From: CAWFMO01 sp963817065
GTDB lineage: Bacteria > Actinomycetota > Thermoleophilia > Solirubrobacterales > 70-9
Assembly: GCA_963817065.1 (NCBI GenBank)
Contig: CAWFMO010000002.1
Location: 868,001 to 932,000, forward strand
DNA length: 64,000 nucleotides
Direction: 5' to 3'
Part shown: positions 1 to 7,947 of the stretch, piece by piece
Numbering within the stretch: position 1 is the stretch's first letter
How the letters are laid out: the number at the start of each line of letters is the position of its first letter
Program-made: the position numbers and the translations under genes
The notes under the pieces: model-generated
Told to the model about the DNA's origin: nothing
Databases searched by the model: none
The model's input: the letters and a program-made list of their open reading frames with translations, nothing else

Positions 1-32
1 TGCTTCGACGTCGCTGCCATGGGGCGAGAAGA

Positions 33-38
33 TAGGCT
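33..38 (+). promoter_or_regulatory. Candidate -10 box (TAGGCT) of ymdB
   Basis: TAGGCT fits TANNNT and ends 9 nt before the ATG at 48, with no Shine-Dalgarno in between. It suggests a leaderless or very short-leader transcript. No clear -35 is visible. Confidence 0.35.
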
Positions 39-47
39 GCCGCGGCG

Positions 48-827
48 ATGCGGGTGCTGTTCATCGCCGACGTGGTCGGCAAACCGGGAACGCGCGGCCT
101 CAAGGCCGCGATGCCGAATCTGCGCGAGACCCACTCCCCGGACGTCGTGATCGTCAACGCCGAGAACTCGGCCGGCGGGGTCGGCGTCACCGAGGACTCG
201 GCGGCCGGGCTGTTCGCCGCCGGCGCCGACCTGCTGACGACCGGCAACCACGTCTACCGCCACCGCGACGCCTACGAGTACATCGACCGCGAGCAGCGGC
301 TCGTGCGACCGGCCAACTACCCGGCGGGCAACCCGGGTCGCGGCAGCATGGTCGTCGAGGTCGCCGGCAAGCGGCTCGGTGTCCTCAACCTCAGCGGCTC
401 GCTGCACCTGACGGTCGAGCGCTCGCCGTTCGCCGTCGCCGACGCCGAGCTCGAGAAGCTCGCCGGCGAGGCCGACGCCATCGTCGTCGACTTCCACGCC
501 GAGGTCACGAGCGAGAAGGTCGCGATGGGCTGGCACCTCGAGGGCCGCGTCGCCGCGGTCTTCGGCACCCACACCCACGTCCCCTCTGCCGACGCGCGGG
601 TGCTGCCCGGCGGCACCGCGGTGATCACCGACGCCGGGATGACCGGCTCGCGGGCCGGGGTCCTCGGGGTCAAGAAGGAGGGCGCGCTGAAGGGTTTCCG
701 GTCGCAGATGCCGGTCCGCTTCGAGACCGCCGACGAGGACATCTGGGTCGAGGGCGCGAGCGTCGAGATCGGCGACGACGGCCGCGCGGTCTCGATCGAG
801 CAGGTGATGATCCCGGTCCCCGCCTGA
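48..827 (+). CDS. ymdB: YmdB-family metallophosphoesterase
   Basis: A 259-residue calcineurin-like phosphoesterase of the YmdB/TIGR00282 family. Bacillus YmdB (264 aa) hydrolyses 2',3'-cyclic nucleotides and affects biofilm formation. Metal-binding motifs are in the expected order: FIADVVG with Asp8, NAEN at 37-40, GNH at 66-68, HAE at 149-151 and THTH at 173-176. The length is full and there is no signal peptide, so it should be cytosolic. The ATG at 48 gives the canonical N-terminus MRVLFIADVVG. In other bacteria the gene often follows rny, but its upstream neighbour lies outside this window. The physiological substrate here is inferred. Confidence 0.9.
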   Translation: MRVLFIADVVGKPGTRGLKAAMPNLRETHSPDVVIVNAENSAGGVGVTEDSAAGLFAAGADLLTTGNHVYRHRDAYEYIDREQRLVRPANYPAGNPGRGSMVVEVAGKRLGVLNLSGSLHLTVERSPFAVADAELEKLAGEADAIVVDFHAEVTSEKVAMGWHLEGRVAAVFGTHTHVPSADARVLPGGTAVITDAGMTGSRAGVLGVKKEGALKGFRSQMPVRFETADEDIWVEGASVEIGDDGRAVSIEQVMIPVPA

Positions 828-837
828 CCCTCGCGGC

Positions 838-843
838 TACCGT
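838..843 (+). promoter_or_regulatory. Candidate -10 box (TACCGT) of the DUF2867 gene
   Basis: TACCGT ends 7 nt before the GTG start at 851 and no Shine-Dalgarno is present. The same arrangement recurs at several other genes in the window. Confidence 0.4.
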
Positions 844-850
844 ATGGGGC

Positions 851-1465
851 GTGGCCAAAGAGCGACTCCCGAACTCCGCTCACACTTCACGGCCGTGGCG
901 GATCCACGAGCTGACAGGGGACTTCCGGGTCGAGGACGTCTGGGCGCTGCCGACGCCCGGCGGCCGGGCTGACGAGTTCCCGCGGCTGGTCGAGGCGTTC
1001 GCCGCCGGCGATCCGGAGCAGGGCAACTCGCGGGCGGTCCGGGCGCTGTTCGCGATCCGCTGGAAGCTCGGAAAGCTGTTCGGCTGGGACGACGCGGACG
1101 ACGGCGTCGGCTCGAGGGTGCCGACGCTTCGCGACCGGCTGCCGGCCGATCTCCGCGACGCCCCCGCCGGGCCGGAGTTCGACTCGCTTCCGTTCAGCTC
1201 GCTCTACATGCTCGACGACGAGTGGGCGGCCGAGATCGCCAACAAGACGATGCACGGGGTGATGCACATCGGCTGGGTCGCGGACGGGAGCGGCGGCTAC
1301 GGCGGCCAGATGGCCGTCCTCGTCAAGCCGAACGGGGTCTTCGGGAGTGCCTACATGGCGGCGATCAGGCCGTTTCGCCACCTGCTCGTCTACCCGCGGA
1401 TGCTGCGCCAGATCGAGCGCGAGTGGCTGACGCGCGACGACGCGCCCACGCCCGCGCGGGCGTAG
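851..1465 (+). CDS. DUF2867-type protein
   Basis: A 204-residue protein starting at GTG 851. It begins with a conserved-looking segment (PWRIHEL, DVWALPTPGG). The middle contains LPFSSLYMLDDEWAAEIANK and the C-terminal half has MHGVMHIGWV, then YMAAIRPFRHLLVYP. This pattern fits the DUF2867 family, whose biochemical role is not established to my knowledge. There is no signal peptide or clear membrane span. It lies 23 bp after ymdB and converges on the cyclase gene, the two stops being adjacent. The family is reasonably sure; the function is unknown. Confidence 0.7.
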   Translation: MAKERLPNSAHTSRPWRIHELTGDFRVEDVWALPTPGGRADEFPRLVEAFAAGDPEQGNSRAVRALFAIRWKLGKLFGWDDADDGVGSRVPTLRDRLPADLRDAPAGPEFDSLPFSSLYMLDDEWAAEIANKTMHGVMHIGWVADGSGGYGGQMAVLVKPNGVFGSAYMAAIRPFRHLLVYPRMLRQIEREWLTRDDAPTPARA

Positions 1466-3217
1466 CTACAGCTTCGGGTCTGTGAAGACCTTGATCCCGT
1501 GGGCGCGGCCGCGGACCGGCATCTCCTCGACGAAGTCGAGCTCGTCCATCGAGCCGTGCAGGCGCTGGCGCGTCGACTCGGCGACGAACAGCGAGTGCGG
1601 CGTGCCCTTGGTCATCCCCTCGAGGCGAGCCGAGGTGTTGACGGTGTCGCCGATCGCGGTGTAGTCGAGGCGGCGCTCGGAGCCGACCATCCCGACCATC
1701 ACCGGGCCGCTGTTGAGCCCGACCCCCATCCGGAAAGGGTCGGTGTCCTTCTTGGCCTCGGCGACCCATGCGTTGAATGCCTCGAGCCGCGATCCGAGCA
1801 TCTCGCGCGCGGCGCGCAGCGCGCGCTCGGCGTGGTCGTCCTGCTCGATCGGCGCCCCGAAGACGGCCATGATCCCGTCGCCGATGAAGGCCGAGAGCGT
1901 GCCGCCGTTGTTGAGGATCGCCTCGGTCATCTCGGTCAGGTACCTGTTGAGGATCTCGATCACCTCCTCCGGAGGCCTCGATTCCGAGAAGGTCGTGAAG
2001 CCGCGGATGTCGCTGAACAGGACCGTGACCTCCTCGCGCTTGCCGCCGAGCCTGGTCCCGTCGGCGCGCGCGAGCACGTCGCCGATCACGGGCTCGGGGA
2101 CGAAGCGGGCGAAGGTGTCGCGGGTCCGCTGGCGGTCGAATGCGACGAAGACGTACTGGGCGACCAGCGACCCGATCGAGGAGATCGCGAGCCCGAGGTA
2201 GGGATAGACGACGGGGATGATCCGGCCCCCGTTCCAGGCGAGCTGCGCTACGACGGCGTAGAGCAGCGCGACCCCGAGCACGACCGCGAACGCGCGCAGC
2301 GGCGGCAGCAGCATGTTGAGCGCCGCCGCGCCGAGCGCGAGCAGGAGGATCAAGAGCACGTCGACCGTGACCGGGGTCGACTCGAGCGGCGAGGAGAGCG
2401 CCACGGTGTCGATCGCGTTGGCCTGGATCTCCGGCCCCGACATCAGCCCGTCGCCGTAGGGGTGCGGGTGAACGTCCTGGATGTTCGAGGCGGTCGCGCC
2501 GACGACGACCGTCTTGCCCGCGAAGGTCTCGGGGTCGATCGCGCCGTTGACCAGGTCCGAGAACGAGACGATCGGGTAGGTCCCGGGGCCGCCGTGGTAG
2601 TCGATCCAGGCCGAGCCGCCGGGCAGCTCGTCGGGGGGGATCTCGCGACCGCCGCGGGCCTCGACGGTGGCGACCGCGAACGTGTCGAGGTTGTCGATCG
2701 TCGTGTCGATGCTGCGGAAGATCCCTCCGGGGTAGGCGTCAAAGGCCGAGTAGCCGGCGCGGGCGCCGGCGCGGGCGAGGTTCTCCTCGCCGCCGAGCAC
2801 CGCGTGGGTCCCGTCAGGCTCGACCTCGGTCGTCGCGAGGACGACGTGGTCGGCGCTCGAGACGGCTTCGTAGAGCGCCTCGTCCTCCTTCGGATCGGTG
2901 GGCTCGGTGAACTGGATGTCGTAGGCGATCTGGGCGGCGCCGGCCTCGCGGAGCTTGTCGATCGCCTGCGCGTGGAGCGAGCGGCGGAAGGGAAACGTGA
3001 CCCGCAGCTCGGTGAGGCTCTTCTCGTCGATGCCGACGATCACGATGTCGTCGGGCGGCTCCTGGTCGCCGCGGACCTGGAAGCGCGCGTCCATCGAATC
3101 GAACTCGAGCGAGCGAAACGCCCCGAACGAGTAGGCGAGTATCGCGACCAAAGCGCTGATCGCGCCGATCGCGGCAAACAGCGCCGCGCGTCGTCCCTGT
3201 AGCGCCGACCAGCCCAT
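1466..3217 (-). CDS. CHASE2-domain class III adenylate/guanylate cyclase
   Basis: A 583-residue membrane sensor cyclase. An N-terminal membrane segment (about 11-31) is followed by an extracytoplasmic CHASE2 domain (about 40-285, with DIVIVGIDEKS and GKTVVVGATA). Three to four transmembrane helices come next (about 290-370), then a linker and a class III cyclase domain (about 400-560). Catalytic motifs seen are LFSDIRGFT (metal Asp), FIGDGIMAVFGAP (second metal Asp), DYTAIGDTVNTSARLE (Thr at the purine-selecting site, transition-state Asn/Arg). The position usually holding the adenine-selecting Lys, just before FIGDG, is Ala (about residue 442), so substrate choice or activity is uncertain. 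The gene stands alone. Confidence 0.88.
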   Translation of the reverse strand: MGWSALQGRRAALFAAIGAISALVAILAYSFGAFRSLEFDSMDARFQVRGDQEPPDDIVIVGIDEKSLTELRVTFPFRRSLHAQAIDKLREAGAAQIAYDIQFTEPTDPKEDEALYEAVSSADHVVLATTEVEPDGTHAVLGGEENLARAGARAGYSAFDAYPGGIFRSIDTTIDNLDTFAVATVEARGGREIPPDELPGGSAWIDYHGGPGTYPIVSFSDLVNGAIDPETFAGKTVVVGATASNIQDVHPHPYGDGLMSGPEIQANAIDTVALSSPLESTPVTVDVLLILLLALGAAALNMLLPPLRAFAVVLGVALLYAVVAQLAWNGGRIIPVVYPYLGLAISSIGSLVAQYVFVAFDRQRTRDTFARFVPEPVIGDVLARADGTRLGGKREEVTVLFSDIRGFTTFSESRPPEEVIEILNRYLTEMTEAILNNGGTLSAFIGDGIMAVFGAPIEQDDHAERALRAAREMLGSRLEAFNAWVAEAKKDTDPFRMGVGLNSGPVMVGMVGSERRLDYTAIGDTVNTSARLEGMTKGTPHSLFVAESTRQRLHGSMDELDFVEEMPVRGRAHGIKVFTDPKL

Positions 3218-3322
3218 TCGCGGCGATCTTACCCGCGGGCCCCGCCCCCGTTGAGGGTCGATTCTGAATCCGCGTGTGCCTGGGGGCGCGCCTGGCCGAG
3301 CAGGTCAAGGACGCAGGGCGCA

Positions 3323-3343
3323 GCCTTTGGTGGTACCAAAGGC
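3323..3343. repeat. Perfect 8-bp hairpin
   Basis: GCCTTTGG (3323-3330) and CCAAAGGC (3336-3343) form a perfect stem around the loop TGGTA. It lies in the 209-bp gap between the divergent cyclase and NTF2-like genes, flanked by two copies of GGACGCAG. There is no U-run, so it is not a normal terminator. Its role is unknown. Confidence 0.5.
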
Positions 3344-3414
3344 AAGCCCGAGGACGCAGAGATGCGAAGCGCCAGGCGCGTCACCAGGCGCGCGGGGATT
3401 TGGAATCGATCGTC

Positions 3415-3420
3415 TAGCCT
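3415..3420 (+). promoter_or_regulatory. Candidate -10 box (TAGCCT)
   Basis: TAGCCT ends exactly 6 nt before the ATG at 3427, and there is no Shine-Dalgarno. This fits leaderless initiation of the NTF2-like gene. Confidence 0.4.
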
Positions 3421-3426
3421 GCCGCC

Positions 3427-3852
3427 ATGGGCAAGCGGGAGATCGAGACCGTCCGCAAGATCTACGGCTTCAACTGGGCGTCGGTCGGCAGCCGCGAGGT
3501 CGGATTCGAGGAGCTCGAGGCGATCGTCTCGCCCGACTTCGAGTCGGTGATGTCGCCCGAGACCGGCGGCCGGACGCTGCGGGGGACCGAGGAGCTGCGC
3601 CAGTTCGGCGACGCGCTCGAGCAGGACTTCGAGGCCTTCGCCTACAACCCGGGCGAGTTCATCGAGGCTCCCGACGGGCGCGTGCTCGTGCTCGGCAAGG
3701 TCGGCGGCGTCGGCCGGGCGAGCAAGCTGCCGCTCGCCGGCGAGTTCGGCCACCTGTGGACGCTCGAGGACGGACGCGCGACGCGGGTCGAGGCCTACCT
3801 CGACCCCGAGCTCGCGCGGACCAAGGCGGATCTCGAGGGCACCGCGTCCTGA
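3427..3852 (+). CDS. NTF2-like protein (first of a tandem pair)
   Basis: A 141-residue single-domain protein with the look of a SnoaL/NTF2-like cone fold: an N-terminal helical part, then IVSPDFESVMSPETGG, and alternating strands ending GEFGHLWTLEDGRATRVEAY. It is a clear paralogue of the next gene. The pair shares the pattern W-(A/S)-T/S-VG, PDF(D/E)S, LE(H/Q)DF, F-(Y/S)-(N/E)-P and GEFGH(L/V)WT. NTF2-like proteins range from ketosteroid isomerases to binding modules, and no catalytic residues can be assigned here. The ATG at 3427 is supported by the TAGCCT box 6 nt upstream. Confidence 0.7.
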   Translation: MGKREIETVRKIYGFNWASVGSREVGFEELEAIVSPDFESVMSPETGGRTLRGTEELRQFGDALEQDFEAFAYNPGEFIEAPDGRVLVLGKVGGVGRASKLPLAGEFGHLWTLEDGRATRVEAYLDPELARTKADLEGTAS

Positions 3853-3906
3853 ACGGCGTCCCGGCGGGCTGTGACGAGACTCACCGGGCGCGCCCCGCGC
3901 GGGCGC

Positions 3907-3912
3907 TACGTT
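3907..3912 (+). promoter_or_regulatory. Candidate -10 box (TACGTT)
   Basis: TACGTT ends 7 nt before the ATG at 3920 and overlaps the alternative TTG start at 3911. It therefore argues for the ATG as the true start. Confidence 0.4.
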
Positions 3913-3919
3913 GGCGGGG

Positions 3920-4348
3920 ATGGGGGATGAAGACCGCGAACGGCTTCTCGGGATCTACCGGCTCGACTGGGCCACGGTCGGCGGCCGGCGCACCCTGCGC
4001 GCGACGCTCGCGGAGCTTCTCGCTCCCGACTTCGACTCGCGGCTGACGTCCCGCTTCAACGGCCGCTGGGACACGGCGCTCGACGAGCTGCGCGCGATCA
4101 CCCACTCACTCGAGCACGACTTCCAGCGCTTCTCGTTCGAGCCCGCGGACTGCCGCGAGACCGACGGCGGCCGCTTCGTCGTCACCGGCCGCTTCACCGC
4201 CGTCGCCCGCGCGAGCCAGCTCGAGGTCGGGGGCGAGTTCGGCCACGTCTGGACGATCGAGGGCGGGCAAGCGCTGAAGCTCGAGGGCTACCCCGGCGCC
4301 GCCGAGGCGCTGAGCGCCGCCGGGCTCGCGGTCCCCTCGCCGTCCTGA
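3920..4348 (+). CDS. NTF2-like protein (second of a tandem pair)
   Basis: About 142 residues, paralogous to the preceding gene along its whole length (LDWATVGG, LAPDFDSRL, LEHDFQRFSFEPAD, RASQLEVGGEFGHVWT). I start it at ATG 3920 rather than the in-frame TTG 3911 because a -10-like box overlaps the TTG and sits 7 nt before the ATG. Its last 61 bp overlap the 3' end of the convergent membrane-protein gene, so one of the two C-termini is constrained by both frames. The function is unknown; a small-ligand-binding or isomerase fold is inferred. Confidence 0.68.
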   Translation: MGDEDRERLLGIYRLDWATVGGRRTLRATLAELLAPDFDSRLTSRFNGRWDTALDELRAITHSLEHDFQRFSFEPADCRETDGGRFVVTGRFTAVARASQLEVGGEFGHVWTIEGGQALKLEGYPGAAEALSAAGLAVPSPS

Positions 4349-5919
4349 TCGCGCTCGCCGCGCGGTCGCGTAGCGGCGAGGGCGACGAGGAAGAAGGGCA
4401 GGAACCAGGGCACGTAGAGATAGAACCAGTGCTCGACCGTGAGCTGGAACGCGATCATCACCGCGGCGCCGAGCGCCGCGACCGTGACCGCGTCGCGGCG
4501 GCGGGGATAGAAGGCGGCCCCGACCGCGAGCATCGCCGCGAGCGCCATGACGGCGAGGTGCAGCGGCTCGAGCGAGGCCTGCCCCCAGATCGAGAACGGT
4601 GAGTCCCGGCCCGACTGGAAGCCGATCGTCCGCTCCCAGAACGTCGAGAGGCCGGGGTCGAGGATCGTCTGGGCCATGACCGCGAGCGCCGTGAGCCCGA
4701 AACCGGCGGCGAAGATCGCCAGGCCCCGGCGCCCGGCGCGGTAGGTCGCGAACAGCGGCACCAGCGCCAGCGGCGCGAACTTGGTCAGTCCCGCGAGCGC
4801 GAGCAGGGCGCCGCGGCCCGCGGGCGAGCTCAGCGCCAGCAGCGCGCCGACCAGGAGCGCCGAGACCAGCGCGTCGTTGGTGTTGCTCTCGAGCGCGAAG
4901 GCGGTGTATGGGCACGCGGCCCAGGCGAAGGCGAGGATCGCTCCCAATCTTCGGCCGGCCTCGCCCGGGCGCAGCCGGCGGCCGAGCAGGAACAGCCCGG
5001 CGATCGTCAGCAGATCGAAGGCGATCGCCGCCCCGTGGGCGGCGGGCAGGTCGTCCCACTCGCCGCTCCAGGGCAGCGCCTGCTCGAACGGGACATAGGC
5101 GTAGTAGGCGAGCGGCCCGTAGGTGTCGCCGCGCTCGTTGATCTCGGGGAAGTCGCCGTAGAGCGGCTCGCCGTCGGCGATAACGTCGGCGCCGACGACG
5201 CCCGAGAGCCCGACGTCGATCACGTTCGAATCGGCGATGTTGAGCCCGGCCCGGAACCCGACCAGGAACAGCATCGCGATCAGCAGCCAGGTCGCGGGGA
5301 CGGTCGGCCGCAACCCGTCGCCGCCCCTGAACGCGAGCCACAGCGAGCGTCCCAGGAGATAGAGCAGCACGGGGTAGGCGAGCGGCACCGAGAGCCCGAT
5401 CTCGCCGCGGTTGAAGAAGAAGTGCGAGACGCCGAGCCCGCCGACGATCATCACGAGGTCGAGGTGGGCGATCCGGAACGGCCGCCGCCAGTCGACGAGC
5501 GCGAGGACGAAGATCAGGCAGAGCGGGATCCAGACATAGGGGGCGCTGAGCTTGCGGCCGAAGGCGCCGGGGTAGCCGCGCGCCATCCGCCAAGCGACCT
5601 GCTCGCCGGTCCAGGTCTCGCGCACGACCCCGGTCTGGCCGTCGACCAGGACCTGGACCAGTTCGTCACCGTCGCCGACGAAGCCGACCTGCCAGTCGCC
5701 GCCCTCCTTCTGCTCGGAGATCGCGTCGAGGTCGGGGTGCTCGCGCCGCGCCTCGGCGACCTCGGGTTCGCGCGACGCGATCGCCTCGGCGCGCTGCTTG
5801 GGGATCGGCTCGAGCAGGTCGATCCGCGTTTCCTGGGCGGCGCTTGCGCCGGGCCAGGCGAGCGCCGCGAGCGCCGTGGCCGACGCAATCGAGGTCAGTC
5901 GGAGTCGTCGAAGGTCCAC
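4288..5919 (-). CDS. GT87-like polytopic membrane glycosyltransferase
   Basis: A 543-residue protein. It has an N-terminal signal-like segment (about 10-28), then an extracytoplasmic region of about 100 residues with a PepSY-like flavour (QVGFVGDGDELVQVLVD). About ten transmembrane helices follow, starting near residue 130. ADGEPLYGDFPEINERGDTY and SNTNDALVSALL lie in loops typical of polyprenyl-phosphate-sugar mannosyltransferase-like (GT87/GT-C) proteins. The GTG start at 5919 overlaps the 3' end of the upstream gtrA-like gene by 25 bp, so both are probably one leftward operon. A role in moving a lipid-linked sugar across or on the membrane is inferred. Confidence 0.65.
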   Translation of the reverse strand: MDLRRLRLTSIASATALAALAWPGASAAQETRIDLLEPIPKQRAEAIASREPEVAEARREHPDLDAISEQKEGGDWQVGFVGDGDELVQVLVDGQTGVVRETWTGEQVAWRMARGYPGAFGRKLSAPYVWIPLCLIFVLALVDWRRPFRIAHLDLVMIVGGLGVSHFFFNRGEIGLSVPLAYPVLLYLLGRSLWLAFRGGDGLRPTVPATWLLIAMLFLVGFRAGLNIADSNVIDVGLSGVVGADVIADGEPLYGDFPEINERGDTYGPLAYYAYVPFEQALPWSGEWDDLPAAHGAAIAFDLLTIAGLFLLGRRLRPGEAGRRLGAILAFAWAACPYTAFALESNTNDALVSALLVGALLALSSPAGRGALLALAGLTKFAPLALVPLFATYRAGRRGLAIFAAGFGLTALAVMAQTILDPGLSTFWERTIGFQSGRDSPFSIWGQASLEPLHLAVMALAAMLAVGAAFYPRRRDAVTVAALGAAVMIAFQLTVEHWFYLYVPWFLPFFLVALAATRPRGERDQDGEGTASPAALSASAAPG

Positions 5920-6326
5920 AGCTTGTTGCCGACGAAGTTGAACGGCATCGCGACCGCGACCGCGATCGCCTGCGCCGGCAGCTCGGAGACCTCGGCGCGG
6001 ATCAGCGCCTCGAGCACGATCAGGTTGATCACCAGCCCGGCGACGCTGACGGTGAAGAAGCGCGCCGCCTGGAAGCCGGCGTGGCCCTCGGTCGCGCCGA
6101 AGGTCCAGATCCGGTTCCAGATGAAGTTGTTGGTGACCGCGATGCAGAACGCCCCGACCGCCGCGACGAGGTGGTGGACGTCGAGGAGGCCGGCGAGCAG
6201 CCCGAAGACGCAGAGGTTGACGACGTAGCCGCTGCCGCCGACGGCCCCGAACTTGACCAGCTGGGCCCAGTTCTGGGGGTCGCGGGTTCCGCGTCCGATC
6301 CGCCGCGCTGTCTCCATCGGACTCAT
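5895..6326 (-). CDS. GtrA-family membrane protein
   Basis: A 143-residue GtrA-like protein with four transmembrane helices (about 20-42, 48-68, 84-103, 112-132). It has the family signatures FGAVGGSGYVVNL, TNNFIWNRIWTF and FNFVGNKLWTF. Family members are proposed to flip or bind polyprenyl-linked sugars for envelope glycan modification. The ATG at 6326 gives the expected short hydrophilic N-terminus. It overlaps the downstream GT87-like gene, which fits a flippase plus transferase pair. The precise substrate is unknown. Confidence 0.85.
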   Translation of the reverse strand: MSPMETARRIGRGTRDPQNWAQLVKFGAVGGSGYVVNLCVFGLLAGLLDVHHLVAAVGAFCIAVTNNFIWNRIWTFGATEGHAGFQAARFFTVSVAGLVINLIVLEALIRAEVSELPAQAIAVAVAMPFNFVGNKLWTFDDSD

Positions 6327-6330
6327 GACA

Positions 6331-6401
6331 CCCCTTTTGTGCTGTTCCGCTGCCGCTTCACAGTCCCACCCCTGTTCGTGCTGTTTCGCTGACGCTCACA
6401 G
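6331..6401. repeat. Imperfect 33-bp direct repeat, 38-bp period
   Basis: Copy A (6331-6363) and copy B (6369-6401) both run from CCCCT, through GTGCTGTT-CGCTG, to CACAG, with a few substitutions and one compensating indel. Copy B enters the last codons of the phosphodiesterase gene. The repeat fills the gap between two leftward genes. Confidence 0.6.
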
Positions 6402-7922
6402 CACCGGCTCAGGAGGGTCGATCCCGAAGTGATCGAGGATCACCGCGGCGAGGTCGCGGAGCGCCCACTGGGGGCGGCGCTGCGGACGGCGGGGGCCGGT
6501 CCCGCAGAAGATCAGCGGGCCGAGCGAGTCGTCGCGCAGGAGCGAGCCGTGGCTGCCGCCGCCGACGTGGCTGGCACCGCCCCAGTCGACGCACTCGTAG
6601 CCGAGCGAGAGCGAGAGCATCACGTCGCCGGCGTTGGGCGAGCTCAGCGCCGACCACAGCCGCGCGAGCCCGTCGGGGTACTCGTGGCTGTCGACGCGGC
6701 GGCTCGACGTGTCGAGCAGCAGCGCCTCGGGATCGCCGCGCAGGTCCCAGCGGTTGCCGCGCGGGTCGCGCGGCCCCGAGCCGGGGCGGAAGCGCAGCTC
6801 GCGGCCGTCGCGCTCGACCACCGCCTCGGCGGCGTCGTGCTGTTGGACCCCGGTGCGCTCGACCGGCGTCCCGTCGGGGCCCGCGAGCCAGGCGACCAGG
6901 TCGATCCCCTCGAGGCCCGCGAGGCGCTCGCGGAGGCGCAGGTGGGTGGCGGCGAAGCGGCGCGGCTCGAGGATGTAGACCGCGGCGGCGCGCGAGGTCG
7001 GGCAGACCGCGAGCTCGGCCTGCTCGGGGCGCTCGGCGTTCGGCTGCAGGACCCGCCAGTCCTCGCCGAGGGCGTCGGCGAGCGGCAGCGCCGCGGTGAC
7101 GTCGGTCTGGGCGTGGTCGGAGGTGACGATGATCGAGTTCTTCTCGAGGAAGCTCTCGAGCCCGCCGGCGGCGTCGATCACCCGCGCGACGCAGCCATCG
7201 GCGCGCTCGATCGAGACCAGCGAGGCGCCTGGCCCGTGGCGGTGGGAGTAGAAGTCGTTGTCGGGGAGGCTGAGGAGCATGAAGTCGTAGAGGTCCTGCT
7301 TGACGAGCTGTTCGGCGACGCAGGTCGAGTACTCGTCGCGGGTTCCCGGGCGCGTGAAGCTCGGCGGGCAGGGAACCTTACGGCTCGCGTAGAGATCGCC
7401 GTAGAAGAGCTCGTCCGGGCCCCAGACCGCGTGCCGGAAACGGACCGCCTCGGCCATCCGCTTCGCCATCCCCTCGAGGCTGACCTTGTGGCGGCGTCGG
7501 CCGCGGAAGATCAGGAACGGTGTCGCCGCGGTCCGCACCCCGGCGTCGCCGAGCCGCTCGTAGACGGTCTCGACCTCGTGGCTGAGGTGGGCCAGGTTCA
7601 TGTTGTAGACGAGGTCGTAGAGGGCCCGGAACATCCCGAAGGCCCGCGTCGCCTCGAACGACGATCCGTACTCGACGTAGCGCCCCTCGAGCCGGTTGTA
7701 CCAGTTCATCCCCATCACCCAGTGCTCGCCGGGGCCGGCGCCGGTCATGATCTCCGAGCTCGCGACCGGGGTCACAGAGGGGAAGCTCGAGACGCAGCTC
7801 TCGATCAGGCTCCCGCGCTCGATCAGCGCCTCGAAGGTCGGCGCCCGGCCGGATTCGACGGCGCTCATCAGCATCCCGGGATGCATGGCGTCGACGAGCG
7901 CTAGGACGAGCTTCTTCGGCAT
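6396..7922 (-). CDS. Alkaline phosphatase superfamily phosphodiesterase/nucleotide pyrophosphatase
   Basis: A 508-residue member of the type I phosphodiesterase/nucleotide pyrophosphatase branch. Metal sites and nucleophile are visible: LVDAMHP with Asp11, the Ser/Thr nucleophile region SFPSVTPVASSEIMTG (about 46-61), SLPDNDFYSHRHGPG, TSDHAQTDV and the C-terminal GGGSHGSLL with its metal His. There is no signal peptide, so it is probably cytosolic. Substrates in this family include nucleotides and phosphonate or phospho-sugar esters, and none can be chosen from sequence. It lies 25 bp after the small membrane-protein gene on the same strand. Confidence 0.82.
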   Translation of the reverse strand: MPKKLVLALVDAMHPGMLMSAVESGRAPTFEALIERGSLIESCVSSFPSVTPVASSEIMTGAGPGEHWVMGMNWYNRLEGRYVEYGSSFEATRAFGMFRALYDLVYNMNLAHLSHEVETVYERLGDAGVRTAATPFLIFRGRRRHKVSLEGMAKRMAEAVRFRHAVWGPDELFYGDLYASRKVPCPPSFTRPGTRDEYSTCVAEQLVKQDLYDFMLLSLPDNDFYSHRHGPGASLVSIERADGCVARVIDAAGGLESFLEKNSIIVTSDHAQTDVTAALPLADALGEDWRVLQPNAERPEQAELAVCPTSRAAAVYILEPRRFAATHLRLRERLAGLEGIDLVAWLAGPDGTPVERTGVQQHDAAEAVVERDGRELRFRPGSGPRDPRGNRWDLRGDPEALLLDTSSRRVDSHEYPDGLARLWSALSSPNAGDVMLSLSLGYECVDWGGASHVGGGSHGSLLRDDSLGPLIFCGTGPRRPQRRPQWALRDLAAVILDHFGIDPPEPVL

Positions 7923-7947
7923 CCGCGAGGTGAGTGGCCCTACGCGC

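Noticed and set aside
3337..3400. Possible c-di-GMP (GEMM) riboswitch suggested by GGCAAGCCC and GGACGCA
   Set aside because: The P2 stem with its GAAA loop between the two motifs is missing, and the next gene has a leaderless-type start.
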